NCBI RefSeq assembly: GCF_014281965.1
Contig: NZ_JACFTB010000007.1
Location: 62,001-126,000, forward strand
DNA from: Rhodococcus sp. BP22
GTDB lineage: Bacteria > Actinomycetota > Actinomycetes > Mycobacteriales > Mycobacteriaceae
DNA length: 64,000 bases
Direction of reading: 5' to 3'
Positions 37,035-45,250 of this stretch are shown here, in pieces; the first letter of the stretch is position 1, and the number at the start of each line of letters is the position of its first letter. The translations under genes and the position numbers were made by a program. The notes under the pieces are model-generated. The model saw only the letters and a list, made by a program, of their open reading frames with translations. It made no database searches and had not been told where the DNA came from.

Positions 37035-37874
37035 GTGAACAGTGAAACCGCCTGTGGCACCGACATTGCCGTCGTCGGTGCCACAGGCAAGACCGGAAAG
37101 GCCGTGGTCGCCGCTCTCGATGGGCGGGCCACGGTCCGGCAGCTGAGCCGCACCGCGCTGGATCATCCGATCGATCTGGAAACCGGCAGGGGCCTGACAA
37201 CAGCACTTACCGGCTGCGCCGGGGTGTACTTCATCGCACCCAATCTGCATCCGGACGAGCCCGCCGCACTTCGGCGAGCCCTGGAAGCTGCGAGTGAGGC
37301 CGGGGTGCACCATGTTCTCTATCATTCGGTCGCGTGGCCCTACAGTCCGCGGATGCCGCACCACATGGACAAAGCCCGATGTGAGGACGACCTGCGGGCG
37401 TTCGCCTCACGTCATTCAATGCGTTGGACCATCCTGCAGCCCTGCGCCTATACCCAGAATTTCGAATCGATCCTCACCGGAGAATCCACTGACCTCGTGG
37501 TGCCGTACAGCACCGAATCGAAGTTTTCCTTCGTAAGCCTGGGCGACGTCGCCGAGATTGCCGCACGAATTCTCCTGGCAGCCGAGGAGCATCACGGGGC
37601 CACATACGAACTCGGCGGGCCCGAGGCAATGAGCGTCGGCGACGTGGTTCGACTCATCGAGGAGATGACGTCACGGTCGGTGGCGGTGGAACAACTCGAT
37701 GTCGAGCAATGGATGCGCACTTTTGGGCAGAGTCTCGGCGTCGATGGCCGCGCCAGGCTCGGGGCGATGTTCGAGTTCTACGACGATCGAGACTTCCTCG
37801 CCGGCGGAATGGTGACCAAGGCGTTGCTCGGACGGGACCCGACACCTTTGCGAGCTCTGATTCGCGGGTTGTGA
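37035..37874 (+). CDS. NmrA-like NAD(P)-binding protein
   Basis: A 279-residue atypical short-chain dehydrogenase of the NmrA/HSCARG type: N-terminal dinucleotide fold VVGATGKTGKAVV (a GxxGxxG variant), and the family motifs HHVLYHSVAWPYSPRMPHHMDKA, RWTILQPCAYTQNF and ELGGPEAMSVGDVV. Such proteins act as redox sensors or reductases. The GTG at 37035 begins 9 bp after hyuB, so it is probably the last gene of that operon. The exact reaction is unknown. Confidence 0.8.
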   Translation: MNSETACGTDIAVVGATGKTGKAVVAALDGRATVRQLSRTALDHPIDLETGRGLTTALTGCAGVYFIAPNLHPDEPAALRRALEAASEAGVHHVLYHSVAWPYSPRMPHHMDKARCEDDLRAFASRHSMRWTILQPCAYTQNFESILTGESTDLVVPYSTESKFSFVSLGDVAEIAARILLAAEEHHGATYELGGPEAMSVGDVVRLIEEMTSRSVAVEQLDVEQWMRTFGQSLGVDGRARLGAMFEFYDDRDFLAGGMVTKALLGRDPTPLRALIRGL

Positions 37875-37961
37875 CAGCTGGTTCGAAAAACCGACCGATC
37901 GTGTCGTACCCCTCTGGCATAGTTCGCGGCACTTGACCATCGCCTGTGAGAAGAGCCCGCC

Positions 37962-38378
37962 ATGAGCAACCAGTTCCACAACAGCCCGAACTACGGAACC
38001 ATCAATATTCACCAGACGACCAACGTCGGATACGTCGTGCCGCGCCGCTCCTGGCCTCGCCGCCATCCGATACTCACCACCATCCTGGTGCTGTTCGGGC
38101 TCGGATTCCTGGCCAACAACTGGTGGATCCTCTTCGTAGTCGGCGCAGTCTGGCTCGGCGTCCGCGCATACCGCTCGCGCGAGGCTCGGCAGGACCTCGC
38201 ACGCCAGGAGCAGCAGCGGCTCATCGCCAGCGCGGACGCCCAGAACCAGGCATACCTCAACGGTCACCAGTTCGGGACGCAGGGGCACTTCCCTACACAG
38301 GGCTTCCCGGGTCAGGGGTTTCCGGGTCAGGGGTTTCAGGCCCAGCCGAACCCGAATCAGCCGTACCCGATTCAGTAG
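37962..38378 (+). CDS. Small membrane protein with Gly/Gln/Pro-rich tail
   Basis: A 138-residue protein of unknown function. The N-terminus is polar (GTINIHQTTNVGYVV), two hydrophobic segments span about 36-70, and a Gln/Arg helix is followed by a repetitive tail containing QGFPGQGFPGQGFQAQ. The tail repeat is encoded by direct DNA repeats GGGTCAGGGGTTTCC near 38308-38340. ATG 37962 follows a GAAGAG-type site. No family assigned. Confidence 0.65.
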   Translation: MSNQFHNSPNYGTINIHQTTNVGYVVPRRSWPRRHPILTTILVLFGLGFLANNWWILFVVGAVWLGVRAYRSREARQDLARQEQQRLIASADAQNQAYLNGHQFGTQGHFPTQGFPGQGFPGQGFQAQPNPNQPYPIQ

Positions 38379-38388
38379 AGCGCACATC

Positions 38389-38769
38389 TTGATCATCGAC
38401 TACTCGAGCATCTACGGTCTCGAGGGCGTGTACCTGGAAGACAGCTATGTCCTGTCGATCCTCGAAACGCCGGGTCGATTCGTTTTCGTCCTCGACGCCG
38501 TGCTGACCCCCGAGCACTCGCAGTACCGACCGCCCAGACCGGGTGAACAGTACTGCTACGAGCAAGCGCACTTGGATTTCGAGGAAGTCACCGCAATATG
38601 CTGGCTACGAATGGTATTCAGCGAATCGCGAGATGCCACCGGATCGGTGGATCTCGGTAATATCGACACTCTGACCTCCAATGGGAATCGGTACACGATT
38701 ACCGGTGACTGGGGTGAGGTCGAAGTGCTCTCATCCAAGCGGCCACGGTTCCGCCTCCAAGGACCTTGA
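38389..38769 (+). CDS. Hypothetical protein
   Basis: A 126-residue acidic, probably beta-rich soluble protein of unknown function (LEGVYLEDSYVLSILETPG, then FVFVLDAVLTPEH). The only upstream start is TTG 38389, 8 bp after the previous stop, so translational coupling is likely; no signal or membrane segment is seen. It could be an immunity-type or ligand-binding domain, but nothing specific is recognised. Confidence 0.6.
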   Translation: MIIDYSSIYGLEGVYLEDSYVLSILETPGRFVFVLDAVLTPEHSQYRPPRPGEQYCYEQAHLDFEEVTAICWLRMVFSESRDATGSVDLGNIDTLTSNGNRYTITGDWGEVEVLSSKRPRFRLQGP

Positions 38770-38844
38770 GCCGCCAAGTCTGAATTCGAGCCTACGATCT
38801 CGTGGTCGTGATCTCGGACCCCTTCATGTTTCCTGCTCAGGCTC

Positions 38845-39633
38845 TCAAAACCGCGCGTAAATCAACCGGTCCGCCGCGGCAGTGGTACCGAGTTCGATTC
38901 GGGAATCCGGGTGTTCGATGTAGAAGCGGATCCACTGCGCCAACAGCATCGGGTGAATATCGAACCGTCGGCAGTCCAGTTCGATCACGTGGCCGGGATG
39001 CAGAGCCTCGATTTTCCAAAACTGTGTCGTGTAGTGCCGCACAATTTGTGCCGTCGGTTCGACCAGAACATAGATCGCAGGGTAGTCGCGTTGTGCGAAT
39101 GCAACGCCACCTATTCCGTCCCATGCGATTTCGGCTTCGAACGCCCAACCCCTATGCCGGATACCGTCCGCTGTCAGTTCGAGTCGGCCATGCCGAATAG
39201 ATCTGGTGATCAGCAGCGGGACGAAGAATGTCGCGAGGAGCGCACCCATAGTTACGAAGATCCAGGCCACCGCACCACCCGCTGCCACACCGAACGCAAT
39301 GGCACACAACGCCATGGATGCGGTAACAAGCGCGAGTCTGATCAACCCCGAAGGCTCGTATCGGACCGTCGAACCCTGCACCAGACGACCCGCAGGGGTA
39401 CCCGAGGTGTGCGAGGTCTGATTTCTCCGCGCGAAAGATGCTGTGGCCAAGACGAACACCGCAAAAGCGAAAGCTGCGACGGCCGACGCCAGGTGACCGG
39501 TCACAAGACTCGATGCCGAGATGACAAACGCGATGAACGCTAGAAACCCTGCAAATACGCTACCGATCATCAGTTGCACCCGTGGAACGGGAAAGTCGGG
39601 AAGCTCACCCGAACTCAGCTCAGAAAATTGCAT
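38845..39633 (-). CDS. Membrane protein of unknown function
   Basis: A 262-residue protein with two N-terminal hydrophobic hairpins (about residues 20-70 and 100-150) and a soluble C-terminal half resembling a PH-like sensor (GRLELTADGIRHRG, then WDGIGGVAFAQRD). ATG 39633 is chosen; the frame begins at 39651. It overlaps the upstream WXG-like gene by 14 bases and is likely part of that ESX-substrate-type operon (41259 down to 38845). Confidence 0.7.
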   Translation of the reverse strand: MQFSELSSGELPDFPVPRVQLMIGSVFAGFLAFIAFVISASSLVTGHLASAVAAFAFAVFVLATASFARRNQTSHTSGTPAGRLVQGSTVRYEPSGLIRLALVTASMALCAIAFGVAAGGAVAWIFVTMGALLATFFVPLLITRSIRHGRLELTADGIRHRGWAFEAEIAWDGIGGVAFAQRDYPAIYVLVEPTAQIVRHYTTQFWKIEALHPGHVIELDCRRFDIHPMLLAQWIRFYIEHPDSRIELGTTAAADRLIYARF

Positions 39634-40693
39634 CCCACGCTCCTGCTGCAAGTTCGCCTATCGCATACCCAGTGTCCGCAATTGCCGCGGCACCGTCACC
39701 GATTGCCTCGCCGACGCTTCCTAATCCTTCGGTGTAGAGAGTGTCGACTGTGCCGGAAGTGAAGATACCGACGACAGCTCCGCCGGCGGCCCCAACAGCG
39801 GTGCCGACAATAGGTGCCGGAATGGCACTCCCTATCAGTGCACCGGCTGCAACGGCCGCACCGAATCCGAGCCCACCCGAAACCAGCGCCTGATCGACGG
39901 GCTTTCCGGTGTAGATGTCGTAACCGATGCCGATGACGGCCAACGCTCCTCCGAACCGGCCGCTTAACTTGCCCGCTTTCGCTTCGAGATTCTTCGCTGT
40001 TTCGAGTAGATCATCTGCATTGCGTGCGACCGTCCTGGACCAGTCGAAATCGCGATAGATCTGAGACGCCGGCGTGCCAGGTGGGGCCGATCGTGCGAGA
40101 TCGAGGTAGCGTCTGGATTCTTCCATCAGAAACCTGGCTTGATTGGTCAGCAGGGAGACGTGCTTGTCTGCCATTGCGCGGCCGGCCGCCCCCAGAAGGT
40201 CAGCCACCGAGAAGAACCATTCACCGGTGATGCCGGCCCATACGTTCGCGAGAGTTTCACCCGCCAGCCTTTCGGCTTCACGGGCCGCATCGGCCGCATG
40301 CGCGGCAGCCTCGTAGGCGTACCGCAGAGCTTCCGAGTCTGGATCGACATCTCGAATCATGTTGCCAGCCAGTACGAGACCCGCGGAGATGGCGTCGTTT
40401 CGGATGGCCACCATCTGGTTCTGGGCAGATTGCAGCGCAGAGGCGAACTCTTCGACCGCCGTAGCGCAACGGCGAGCAGCGGCGGCCATGTCGTCGGTCC
40501 TTCGAGCTCCGAAGTCCATCTTCTGACATGCGGCTTCCGACGTCGGGCCATCCCACGCGGCATCGGAGTTGTTGCGTGCGGAATATAGTGTGTCAGTGGT
40601 GGTGTCGAGGCATGAAGCGAAGTGATCACGAAGCCAAGCAGCGCTCACACGGATCGATTCTGGATTGCCATCTATGTGTGTGTCGATTGTCAT
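39620..40693 (-). CDS. WXG100/LXG-like putative type VII secretion substrate
   Basis: A 357-residue protein. Its N-terminal ~110 residues form an Ala-rich helical hairpin with an AWDGPTSEAAC turn resembling the WXG motif. A long helical middle follows, then a hydrophobic Gly/Ala-rich C-terminal region (about 240-357; ALVSGGLGFGAAVAAGALIGSA). The layout resembles secreted ESX-type toxins or toxin carriers, but no catalytic motif is evident. It lies 3 bp after the small ESX-like gene at 40697-40981, a typical partner arrangement. Function in secretion is inferred from architecture only. Confidence 0.65.
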   Translation of the reverse strand: MTIDTHIDGNPESIRVSAAWLRDHFASCLDTTTDTLYSARNNSDAAWDGPTSEAACQKMDFGARRTDDMAAAARRCATAVEEFASALQSAQNQMVAIRNDAISAGLVLAGNMIRDVDPDSEALRYAYEAAAHAADAAREAERLAGETLANVWAGITGEWFFSVADLLGAAGRAMADKHVSLLTNQARFLMEESRRYLDLARSAPPGTPASQIYRDFDWSRTVARNADDLLETAKNLEAKAGKLSGRFGGALAVIGIGYDIYTGKPVDQALVSGGLGFGAAVAAGALIGSAIPAPIVGTAVGAAGGAVVGIFTSGTVDTLYTEGLGSVGEAIGDGAAAIADTGYAIGELAAGAWDAIF

Positions 40694-40696
40694 CGG

Positions 40697-40981
40697 CTAT
40701 TGCACCCACGCCGTAGAGTTGATCTCCTCAGCCGCAACCATGTCCTGTTCGGAGTATCGATCGAGGCACTCCGACAAGACATCGCCGAAACCGGCCAGCG
40801 CCGACGTCAACTCACCACCCGACTCGACCAAGATGGACACGATCCCGAGAATTGCCGCACTTCCGATACCCCCATCGACGTCGGTGGGGAGCGAAACGGA
40901 AAGCTCGTCCAACCGGCTCGACGCGTCGGCAAGCTTTCCGGCCTCGGCACGGAGAGCAGCTTGGTCGACGTGCAGGCTCAT
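40697..40981 (-). CDS. Small ESX/EspC-like helical protein
   Basis: A 94-residue helical protein starting MSLHVDQAALRAEAGKLADA, in the style of EspC/WXG100 export partners (DUF2580-like). ATG 40981 is chosen over the Arg-rich upstream extension; it overlaps the preceding gene by ATGA. It probably heterodimerises with the 357-residue protein encoded immediately downstream (inference). Confidence 0.65.
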   Translation of the reverse strand: MSLHVDQAALRAEAGKLADASSRLDELSVSLPTDVDGGIGSAAILGIVSILVESGGELTSALAGFGDVLSECLDRYSEQDMVAAEEINSTAWVQ

Positions 40982-41259
40982 CGGCCGACCGCCCGTTCGT
41001 GTTTGGGTACAACCACATCGAGAAGTACCAGGTCGAATGGCGCCGCGTCCCGAACCTCGGCGAGTCGCTCGGTGGGCAGGACCATCCACGGCACGTCGGT
41101 ACCGACGCACGTGTGTAACCGGTCCAACGCCGAGTAAACGAGCACAGCCGAACGCCCGTCACGCGTGGTCCGCATCCTCACCGAAGCTTCGGTCGCATCG
41201 TGTGTCTGCTGTACACACGGCACATACAGCACTGGTGGAAAATCTGCCGGAATATTCAT
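40978..41259 (-). CDS. Small SAV_915/SseB-like protein
   Basis: A 93-residue protein (MNIPADFPPVLYVPCVQQTH start; PWMVLPTERLAEV middle) resembling the short SAV_915/SseB-type proteins found beside actinobacterial ESX-like genes. Function unknown. It heads the four-gene operon running to 38845. A truncated paralogue lies at 42541-42690 on the far side of hipBA. Confidence 0.6.
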   Translation of the reverse strand: MNIPADFPPVLYVPCVQQTHDATEASVRMRTTRDGRSAVLVYSALDRLHTCVGTDVPWMVLPTERLAEVRDAAPFDLVLLDVVVPKHERAVGR

Positions 41260-41550
41260 CTGATCCCCTCCCCTGGGCGGCTGAGAAGGCCGCTCATTGG
41301 ATCAGACGCGGTCCGGACGCATTCGGTTCCCTGCGTTCGATTTCAACCTGACCGCGGATTCGCATCTTTCTGTATTGACCCGGCACTCCGCCTTCTTGTG
41401 GGTCTTGTTCGTCGCCGAACGTTAGGTGGGTCGTGCACGCTAGGCATGCTGTAGCACCGTGTACGAGCCCTGCGAAGACTGTCAGTCCTTCGGGGACAAC
41501 TTACGCATGGCAGCGCAAGTTCAATCAGTCAAAGACGGTCGAAATGGGCC
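41260..41550. other. Intergenic stretch before hipB
   Basis: Part of a 334-base gap between the SAV_915-like gene and hipB. It is comparatively AT-rich with no convincing reading frame or hairpin. The recognisable content is the hipB promoter/operator at its right end (next entry). Confidence 0.6.
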
Positions 41551-41582
41551 TATATTCACGTAAAGCATGTCAAAACACGCTT
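41551..41582 (+). promoter_or_regulatory. hipB promoter and probable operator
   Basis: A -10 TATATT (41551-41556) is followed by an inverted repeat AAGCATGT (41563-41570), CAAA, ACACGCTT (41575-41582) with one mismatch, right at the expected transcription start. An antitoxin dimer bound here would block transcription, as for known HipB operators. Confidence 0.55.
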
Positions 41583-41593
41583 AGGAACAACCT

Positions 41594-41854
41594 ATGGTGC
41601 AACCGCGTAAGAGCAGGCGAGTACCGACGAGTGCCCTCGCCGATACGTTTGTCGCACGCCGACATCAGCTCCGCCTCACCCAAAGTGATCTGGCGCTTCT
41701 GGCGGGCGTGGGTCGTTCCACAGTTCAATCGCTCGAAGGTGGCAAGGAGTCGGTTCAGCTCGACAGTGCTACAGCAGTGGCCGATGCACTCGGATGTGCA
41801 CTCGAACTGGTCACCAAATCCGGTGCAGTCATTCCACCCTTGGATCTTTCGTGA
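41594..41854 (+). CDS. hipB: HipB-like HTH antitoxin
   Basis: An 86-residue XRE-type helix-turn-helix protein of HipB length: HTH at about 26-50 (LTQSDLALLAGVGRSTVQSLEGG) and a family-typical tail ALGCALELVTKSG. It would repress its own promoter and neutralise HipA. The stop overlaps the hipA start by GTGA. Because hipA is broken, this is an orphaned antitoxin. Confidence 0.88.
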   Translation: MVQPRKSRRVPTSALADTFVARRHQLRLTQSDLALLAGVGRSTVQSLEGGKESVQLDSATAVADALGCALELVTKSGAVIPPLDLS

Positions 41855-42541
41855 GTGCGCCTTCAGATCTTCGCGACGTCGAGACCGCGGACGTCTACAA
41901 GGGTGACTTGTTGGCGGGAAGGCTCACTCGACACGGCGACAACATCGAGTTCACCTACGACACTTGCTACCTGTCCGATACATCGGTTCCGGACGTGGCT
42001 TGGTCCATCCCGAAAACCAGGATCGAGACGTCGGCGACGAGCGGAAGCGTTCCACCATTTTTCGCAGGTCTGTTACCTGAGGGTATTCGATTGGCCGGCG
42101 CGGTCACATCCACCAAGACGTCCGCGGATGATCACCTTACGATTCTGCTCGCGGTAGGTTCCGACACCATAGGTGACGTCCGCGTCGTGCCACAGGGCAC
42201 CGAACTATCTACTGCCTCAACCGCATTCGATCCACCAAGACGAACGGGGAATTTGGTCGATCACGCCGGCATACGATCTGCTCTGTACTCAGCCGTATGC
42301 ATCGCGGGACGATCCGATGGCATTGAAACTCTACGGTCGGGCGAATCGATGGACTCGTAGCTTTCTGGTCGAATCCGCTCTACGACTCGGGCTGCCGGAG
42401 AGAGCAACTCATCGAATACTCGACGACGTGTGCTCTGGCGTGCGGGAGGCAATCGGCGACGTCGGCGCCATTGGTTTCGACGAGAAGGCGACCCGGCGGC
42501 TCGCTAAGTTCCTGGAAACGAGGTGCGAGGATCTTTCGTAG
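41851..42541 (+). pseudogene. hipA: hipA toxin kinase remnant (internal deletion plus frameshift)
   Basis: The GTG at 41851 opens a HipA N-terminal domain (VYKGDLLAGRLTRHGDNIEF, then FFAGLLPEGIRL), which runs to about residue 119. The match then jumps, in another frame (from about 42215), to the extreme C-terminus (GIWSITPAYDLLCTQPYAS, MALKLYGRANR). Roughly 200 residues holding the kinase active site are gone. Complete HipA proteins are near 410-440 residues and phosphorylate glutamyl-tRNA synthetase. This copy cannot be active. Confidence 0.85.
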
Positions 42542-42690
42542 AACAGTCCAGGTGTGGTCAAGCAAAGCGGTGCCTCCGTCGCGTGCGGTCCGCAGCCTTA
42601 CGGTCGCGTCGGCGGGGTCCAGCGTTTCCTCCATGCATGGCAAGTAGAGCACCGCTGGAAAATCTGCCGGAAGATTCGCGTAGACCCGCC
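42541..42690 (-). pseudogene. Truncated paralogue of the SAV_915-like gene
   Basis: On the minus strand the frame reads NLPADFPAVLYLPCMEETLD and continues TVRLRTARDGGTALL, clearly similar to the first half of the 93-residue protein at 40978-41259. It has no good start and its second half is replaced by sequence antisense to the hipA remnant. The two copies share the DNA block TGGAAAATCTGCCGGAA. The rest of the 345-base gap to the next gene (42691-42886) holds no clear gene. Confidence 0.65.
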
Positions 42691-42886
42691 CTCACTAGTA
42701 GAGACGCCGGTTCTACAGGTTCAGACGCAGATGATTGTCGCCCGGTTCCACCCGCAGAACGACTCGACGGAGATGACCGAGTTCCATGATGGTCACGAGA
42801 CCGCTCACGTGCTTTCGAAGCGCCCAAGCAGCATCTGTGGCAGATTGCTACAGTGGAGTTCCATCCGGTATCGATTGGAGATCACC

Positions 42887-43258
42887 ATGGGCACCACCTC
42901 GTCCCTGCGTATTGACGACGACCTCTACGCCGCCGCCAAAATCGCGGGATCGGCAGCCAGTCGAAGCGCCGCCCAGCAGGTCGCACACTGGGCGCTCGTC
43001 GGCCGCGAGATAGAAACCTCACATCAGGTGTCCACTCGTGAAATCTCCGCCGTTCTCGCTGGTAGAAAAAGCTACGACACTCTGTCTGTGCGAGAGCAGG
43101 CTGTGACCCGAGCAGCGTGGTCCGAGCGAATGGAATCCGTGACGGAGTCACTCAACTTCGAGAGTGAGTTCAGCGCCGAGGGGCGGCCCTTCGTCGAGGC
43201 CGACGAAGATGGAAATGTGCTAGCCGAACAATCGGAGCGGGGCCTACCTCGAGCATGA
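42887..43258 (+). CDS. ParD-like antitoxin of a zeta-toxin module
   Basis: A 123-residue antitoxin-type protein with a ribbon-helix-helix-like N-terminus (SSLRIDDDLYAAAKIAGSAA, then RSAAQQVAHWA) and a flexible C-terminal half (EGRPFVEADEDGNVLAE) suited to toxin binding. It matches the ParD-like family commonly coded ahead of zeta toxins. ATG 42887 is preferred; the longer frame to 42554 has no support. It overlaps the toxin gene by ATGA. Confidence 0.8.
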   Translation: MGTTSSLRIDDDLYAAAKIAGSAASRSAAQQVAHWALVGREIETSHQVSTREISAVLAGRKSYDTLSVREQAVTRAAWSERMESVTESLNFESEFSAEGRPFVEADEDGNVLAEQSERGLPRA

Positions 43259-43830
43259 GCCCGGACCCGGTAGTCCACCTACTCGCCGGCCCCAACGGCG
43301 CTGGAAAGAGCACCTTCTATACGCGGGTACTGCTGCCTGCAACCCATCTGCCATTCGTGAACGCCGACGAGATTGCGCACGCACGTTGGCCCGGCGACGA
43401 GGCGGCGCATGCCTATGATGCTTCCCGCGCCGCTGCTGCTGAGCGCACACGCCATGTTGCCGATCGAACGTCGTTCGCGACCGAAACCGTATTCTCACAC
43501 GAGTCCAAGTTGGATTTCGTCGAGTCTGCTGTCGGCGCGGGCTTTCTCGTCACTTTGCACATCGTCGCGATACCAGTCGAACTCGCCGTGGCGCGAGTAG
43601 CCAATCGAGTACAACTGGGCGGCCATTCAGTTCCAGAAGTGAAGGTGCGCGAGCGGTACGACCGACTGTGGACGCTCGTTCGCTCCGCAATCGAAGTGGT
43701 GGATCACGCACGGGTGTATGACAACTCGTCAGCGCGCAACCCTTTTCGCACCATCGCGACATTCGATCGAGGTCAACTGATCGGGCAGGCCGAGTGGCCG
43801 AAGTGGCTGCCGGTCACGCTTCGCGAATAA
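43255..43830 (+). CDS. Zeta-toxin family kinase
   Basis: A 191-residue zeta/PezT-like P-loop kinase: Walker A GPNGAGKST (12-20), NADEIA substrate region, ATETVFSHESK and an Arg-containing lid (ANRVQLGGHSVPE). Zeta toxins phosphorylate UDP-N-acetylglucosamine and block wall synthesis. The fold motifs are intact, so with its antitoxin it should form a working toxin-antitoxin pair. Co-translated with the upstream gene. Confidence 0.88.
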   Translation: MSPDPVVHLLAGPNGAGKSTFYTRVLLPATHLPFVNADEIAHARWPGDEAAHAYDASRAAAAERTRHVADRTSFATETVFSHESKLDFVESAVGAGFLVTLHIVAIPVELAVARVANRVQLGGHSVPEVKVRERYDRLWTLVRSAIEVVDHARVYDNSSARNPFRTIATFDRGQLIGQAEWPKWLPVTLRE

Positions 43831-43858
43831 CACTTGGACTACACGGCCCGAGACGCCG

Positions 43859-44518
43859 TCAGTTGCCCAGTTGTTCCCTGCACTGGTCCATGGTCGCGCC
43901 GGTGTCGAGACAGGCGACCCATCCCCCTTGCACGTCACCTGAGGTCGGCGCCTCGCCACAACCCACACCGCAGCGTTGGTAGCCAGGCACCGTCAACCCG
44001 TCAGGGTAGGTGCATCCCGAATCGTCGCACGTGTAGCCGCGACCCGCAGTCGTACCTGGATCGGCAGGCGTTTCCTGCTGTTCCGCCTTCTGCTGTTGGT
44101 TGTACGCATTGCAATCGGACGTGTACATCAACGAGCCGTCGGACATGTGGGCGGTCCCGAACTCGTAATGTTCGCTGATATCAGCGCACTCCACAACCGT
44201 CGCGCAGATGCTCGTGCCGTTGGACATCGGAGCACCGAACTGGTCCGTCGGAGCCTGCATCGGCTGGCTGCAATCGACAGCATCAGGTTCGCTCAATACA
44301 GATTCGGGCAGAGGTTCGGGGGGTGCGACCTCGACAGGCGGCGGAGCCGGAGGCGTAGAGGTCGTAGGAGTCACCTCGATAGTTGTCGAACTGATTGTCG
44401 CGTCCTGAGGGGAATCGGCAGATTCGCTGCCGCATCCCGCCGCGAACATCGCAAGACAGGCCGCGGCGGCAGCCACTAGCGCATGGGTCGTGCTAGGGGA
44501 CTTCGACAGGTGACGCAT
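43859..44518 (-). CDS. Cys-rich lipoprotein of unknown function
   Basis: A 219-residue exported protein. ATG 44518 begins a signal peptide ending in lipobox FAAGC near residue 29. A Thr/Pro-rich linker follows, then a Cys-rich domain with about ten cysteines (CSQPMQ, CATVVEC, CDDSGCTYPDG, CGVGCGE, CREQLGN) likely forming disulfides. No family recognised. It converges with the zeta-toxin gene. Confidence 0.7.
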   Translation of the reverse strand: MRHLSKSPSTTHALVAAAAACLAMFAAGCGSESADSPQDATISSTTIEVTPTTSTPPAPPPVEVAPPEPLPESVLSEPDAVDCSQPMQAPTDQFGAPMSNGTSICATVVECADISEHYEFGTAHMSDGSLMYTSDCNAYNQQQKAEQQETPADPGTTAGRGYTCDDSGCTYPDGLTVPGYQRCGVGCGEAPTSGDVQGGWVACLDTGATMDQCREQLGN

Positions 44519-44848
44519 AATTGCCTCCGTTGATCGAGCGTGTCCCCTACCCTCCCCTCGCATCGGCCCGTTCGAGCCGAGTGTTACCCGGTGAAAGAAC
44601 GCACACAACTGATAGTCGTGTCCACTCGCGCGAGCAATTCACTCACGCAGGGACGCATCTACAGGGCTCCGTAACGACTTCCACGGCGCTTCGCTCGCCC
44701 GGTAGCCTGCCTCGTAGAGCCACGGCCATTCCGCGAAGTCCTCGGGGTTCACGACGATCGATTCAACCCCGCCATTTCCGCGTCGCTTTGTTTGATTCGC
44801 CGGATAAGACGGAAACACTCTCGTTGGTTGAACGTCAGAAATAGCGGT
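44519..44848. other. Gene-poor gap; one possible tiny ORF
   Basis: This 330-base gap has no confident gene. A 37-codon minus-strand frame at 44752-44639 (GTG start; product begins MNPEDFAEWPWLYEAGYRA) looks protein-like in composition and could be a real small gene or the remains of one, but it has no recognised family. Confidence 0.3.
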
Positions 44849-45247
44849 CTACCAACCCGATTCCATAATCGAGCCGCGGTTCCGAAAATAAACGTCACTG
44901 TCTTCTGGAACCGATGCTGGACGACTTGACGTCGCTTGAACCTGCGCCTCGTACTCCGCATCGATCTGGAGGCGACCTTGCTTCGCCATCGTTTCCTTCT
45001 CGTCGTCCGTCATGTGAGCAGCATCGGTTACCGCTGATTCGGCATAGGGACGAAACATTTCGGAGAAGTCTGTAGCCGCAACGACGTCGCGCAAGCTTTT
45101 CTCCCCATGGAGCACCTGCTTTAATATCTCACCCATTGCAGGGTCCGGTGCATTATTGGCCAGCAGTTCGACCGACTTTCTCAGTTGGGCAGCCAGCGAT
45201 GGATCATCGAGAAAAATATCCAACAGTGGCTCTTTCGGCGGCTCCAT
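44849..45247 (-). CDS. Hypothetical protein in ESX-like cluster
   Basis: A 132-residue acidic helical protein (LLDIFLDDPSLAAQLRKSVE, then MTDDEKETMAKQGRL) with no membrane segment. Function unknown. It starts 3 bp after the WXG-domain gene and is the last gene of the three-gene set 46287-44849, probably a cargo partner, chaperone or immunity-type protein. Confidence 0.6.
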   Translation of the reverse strand: MEPPKEPLLDIFLDDPSLAAQLRKSVELLANNAPDPAMGEILKQVLHGEKSLRDVVAATDFSEMFRPYAESAVTDAAHMTDDEKETMAKQGRLQIDAEYEAQVQATSSRPASVPEDSDVYFRNRGSIMESGW

Positions 45248-45250
45248 GCG

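Noticed and set aside
38300..38345. Direct repeats as a CRISPR or mobile-element end
   Set aside because: They are tandem codons for the QGFPGQGF repeat inside a coding region, with no spacers or terminal inverted repeats.
44521..44844. Plus-strand 107-codon frame in the gap beside the Cys-rich lipoprotein
   Set aside because: Arg/Ser-rich, no ribosome site and no resemblance to known proteins.
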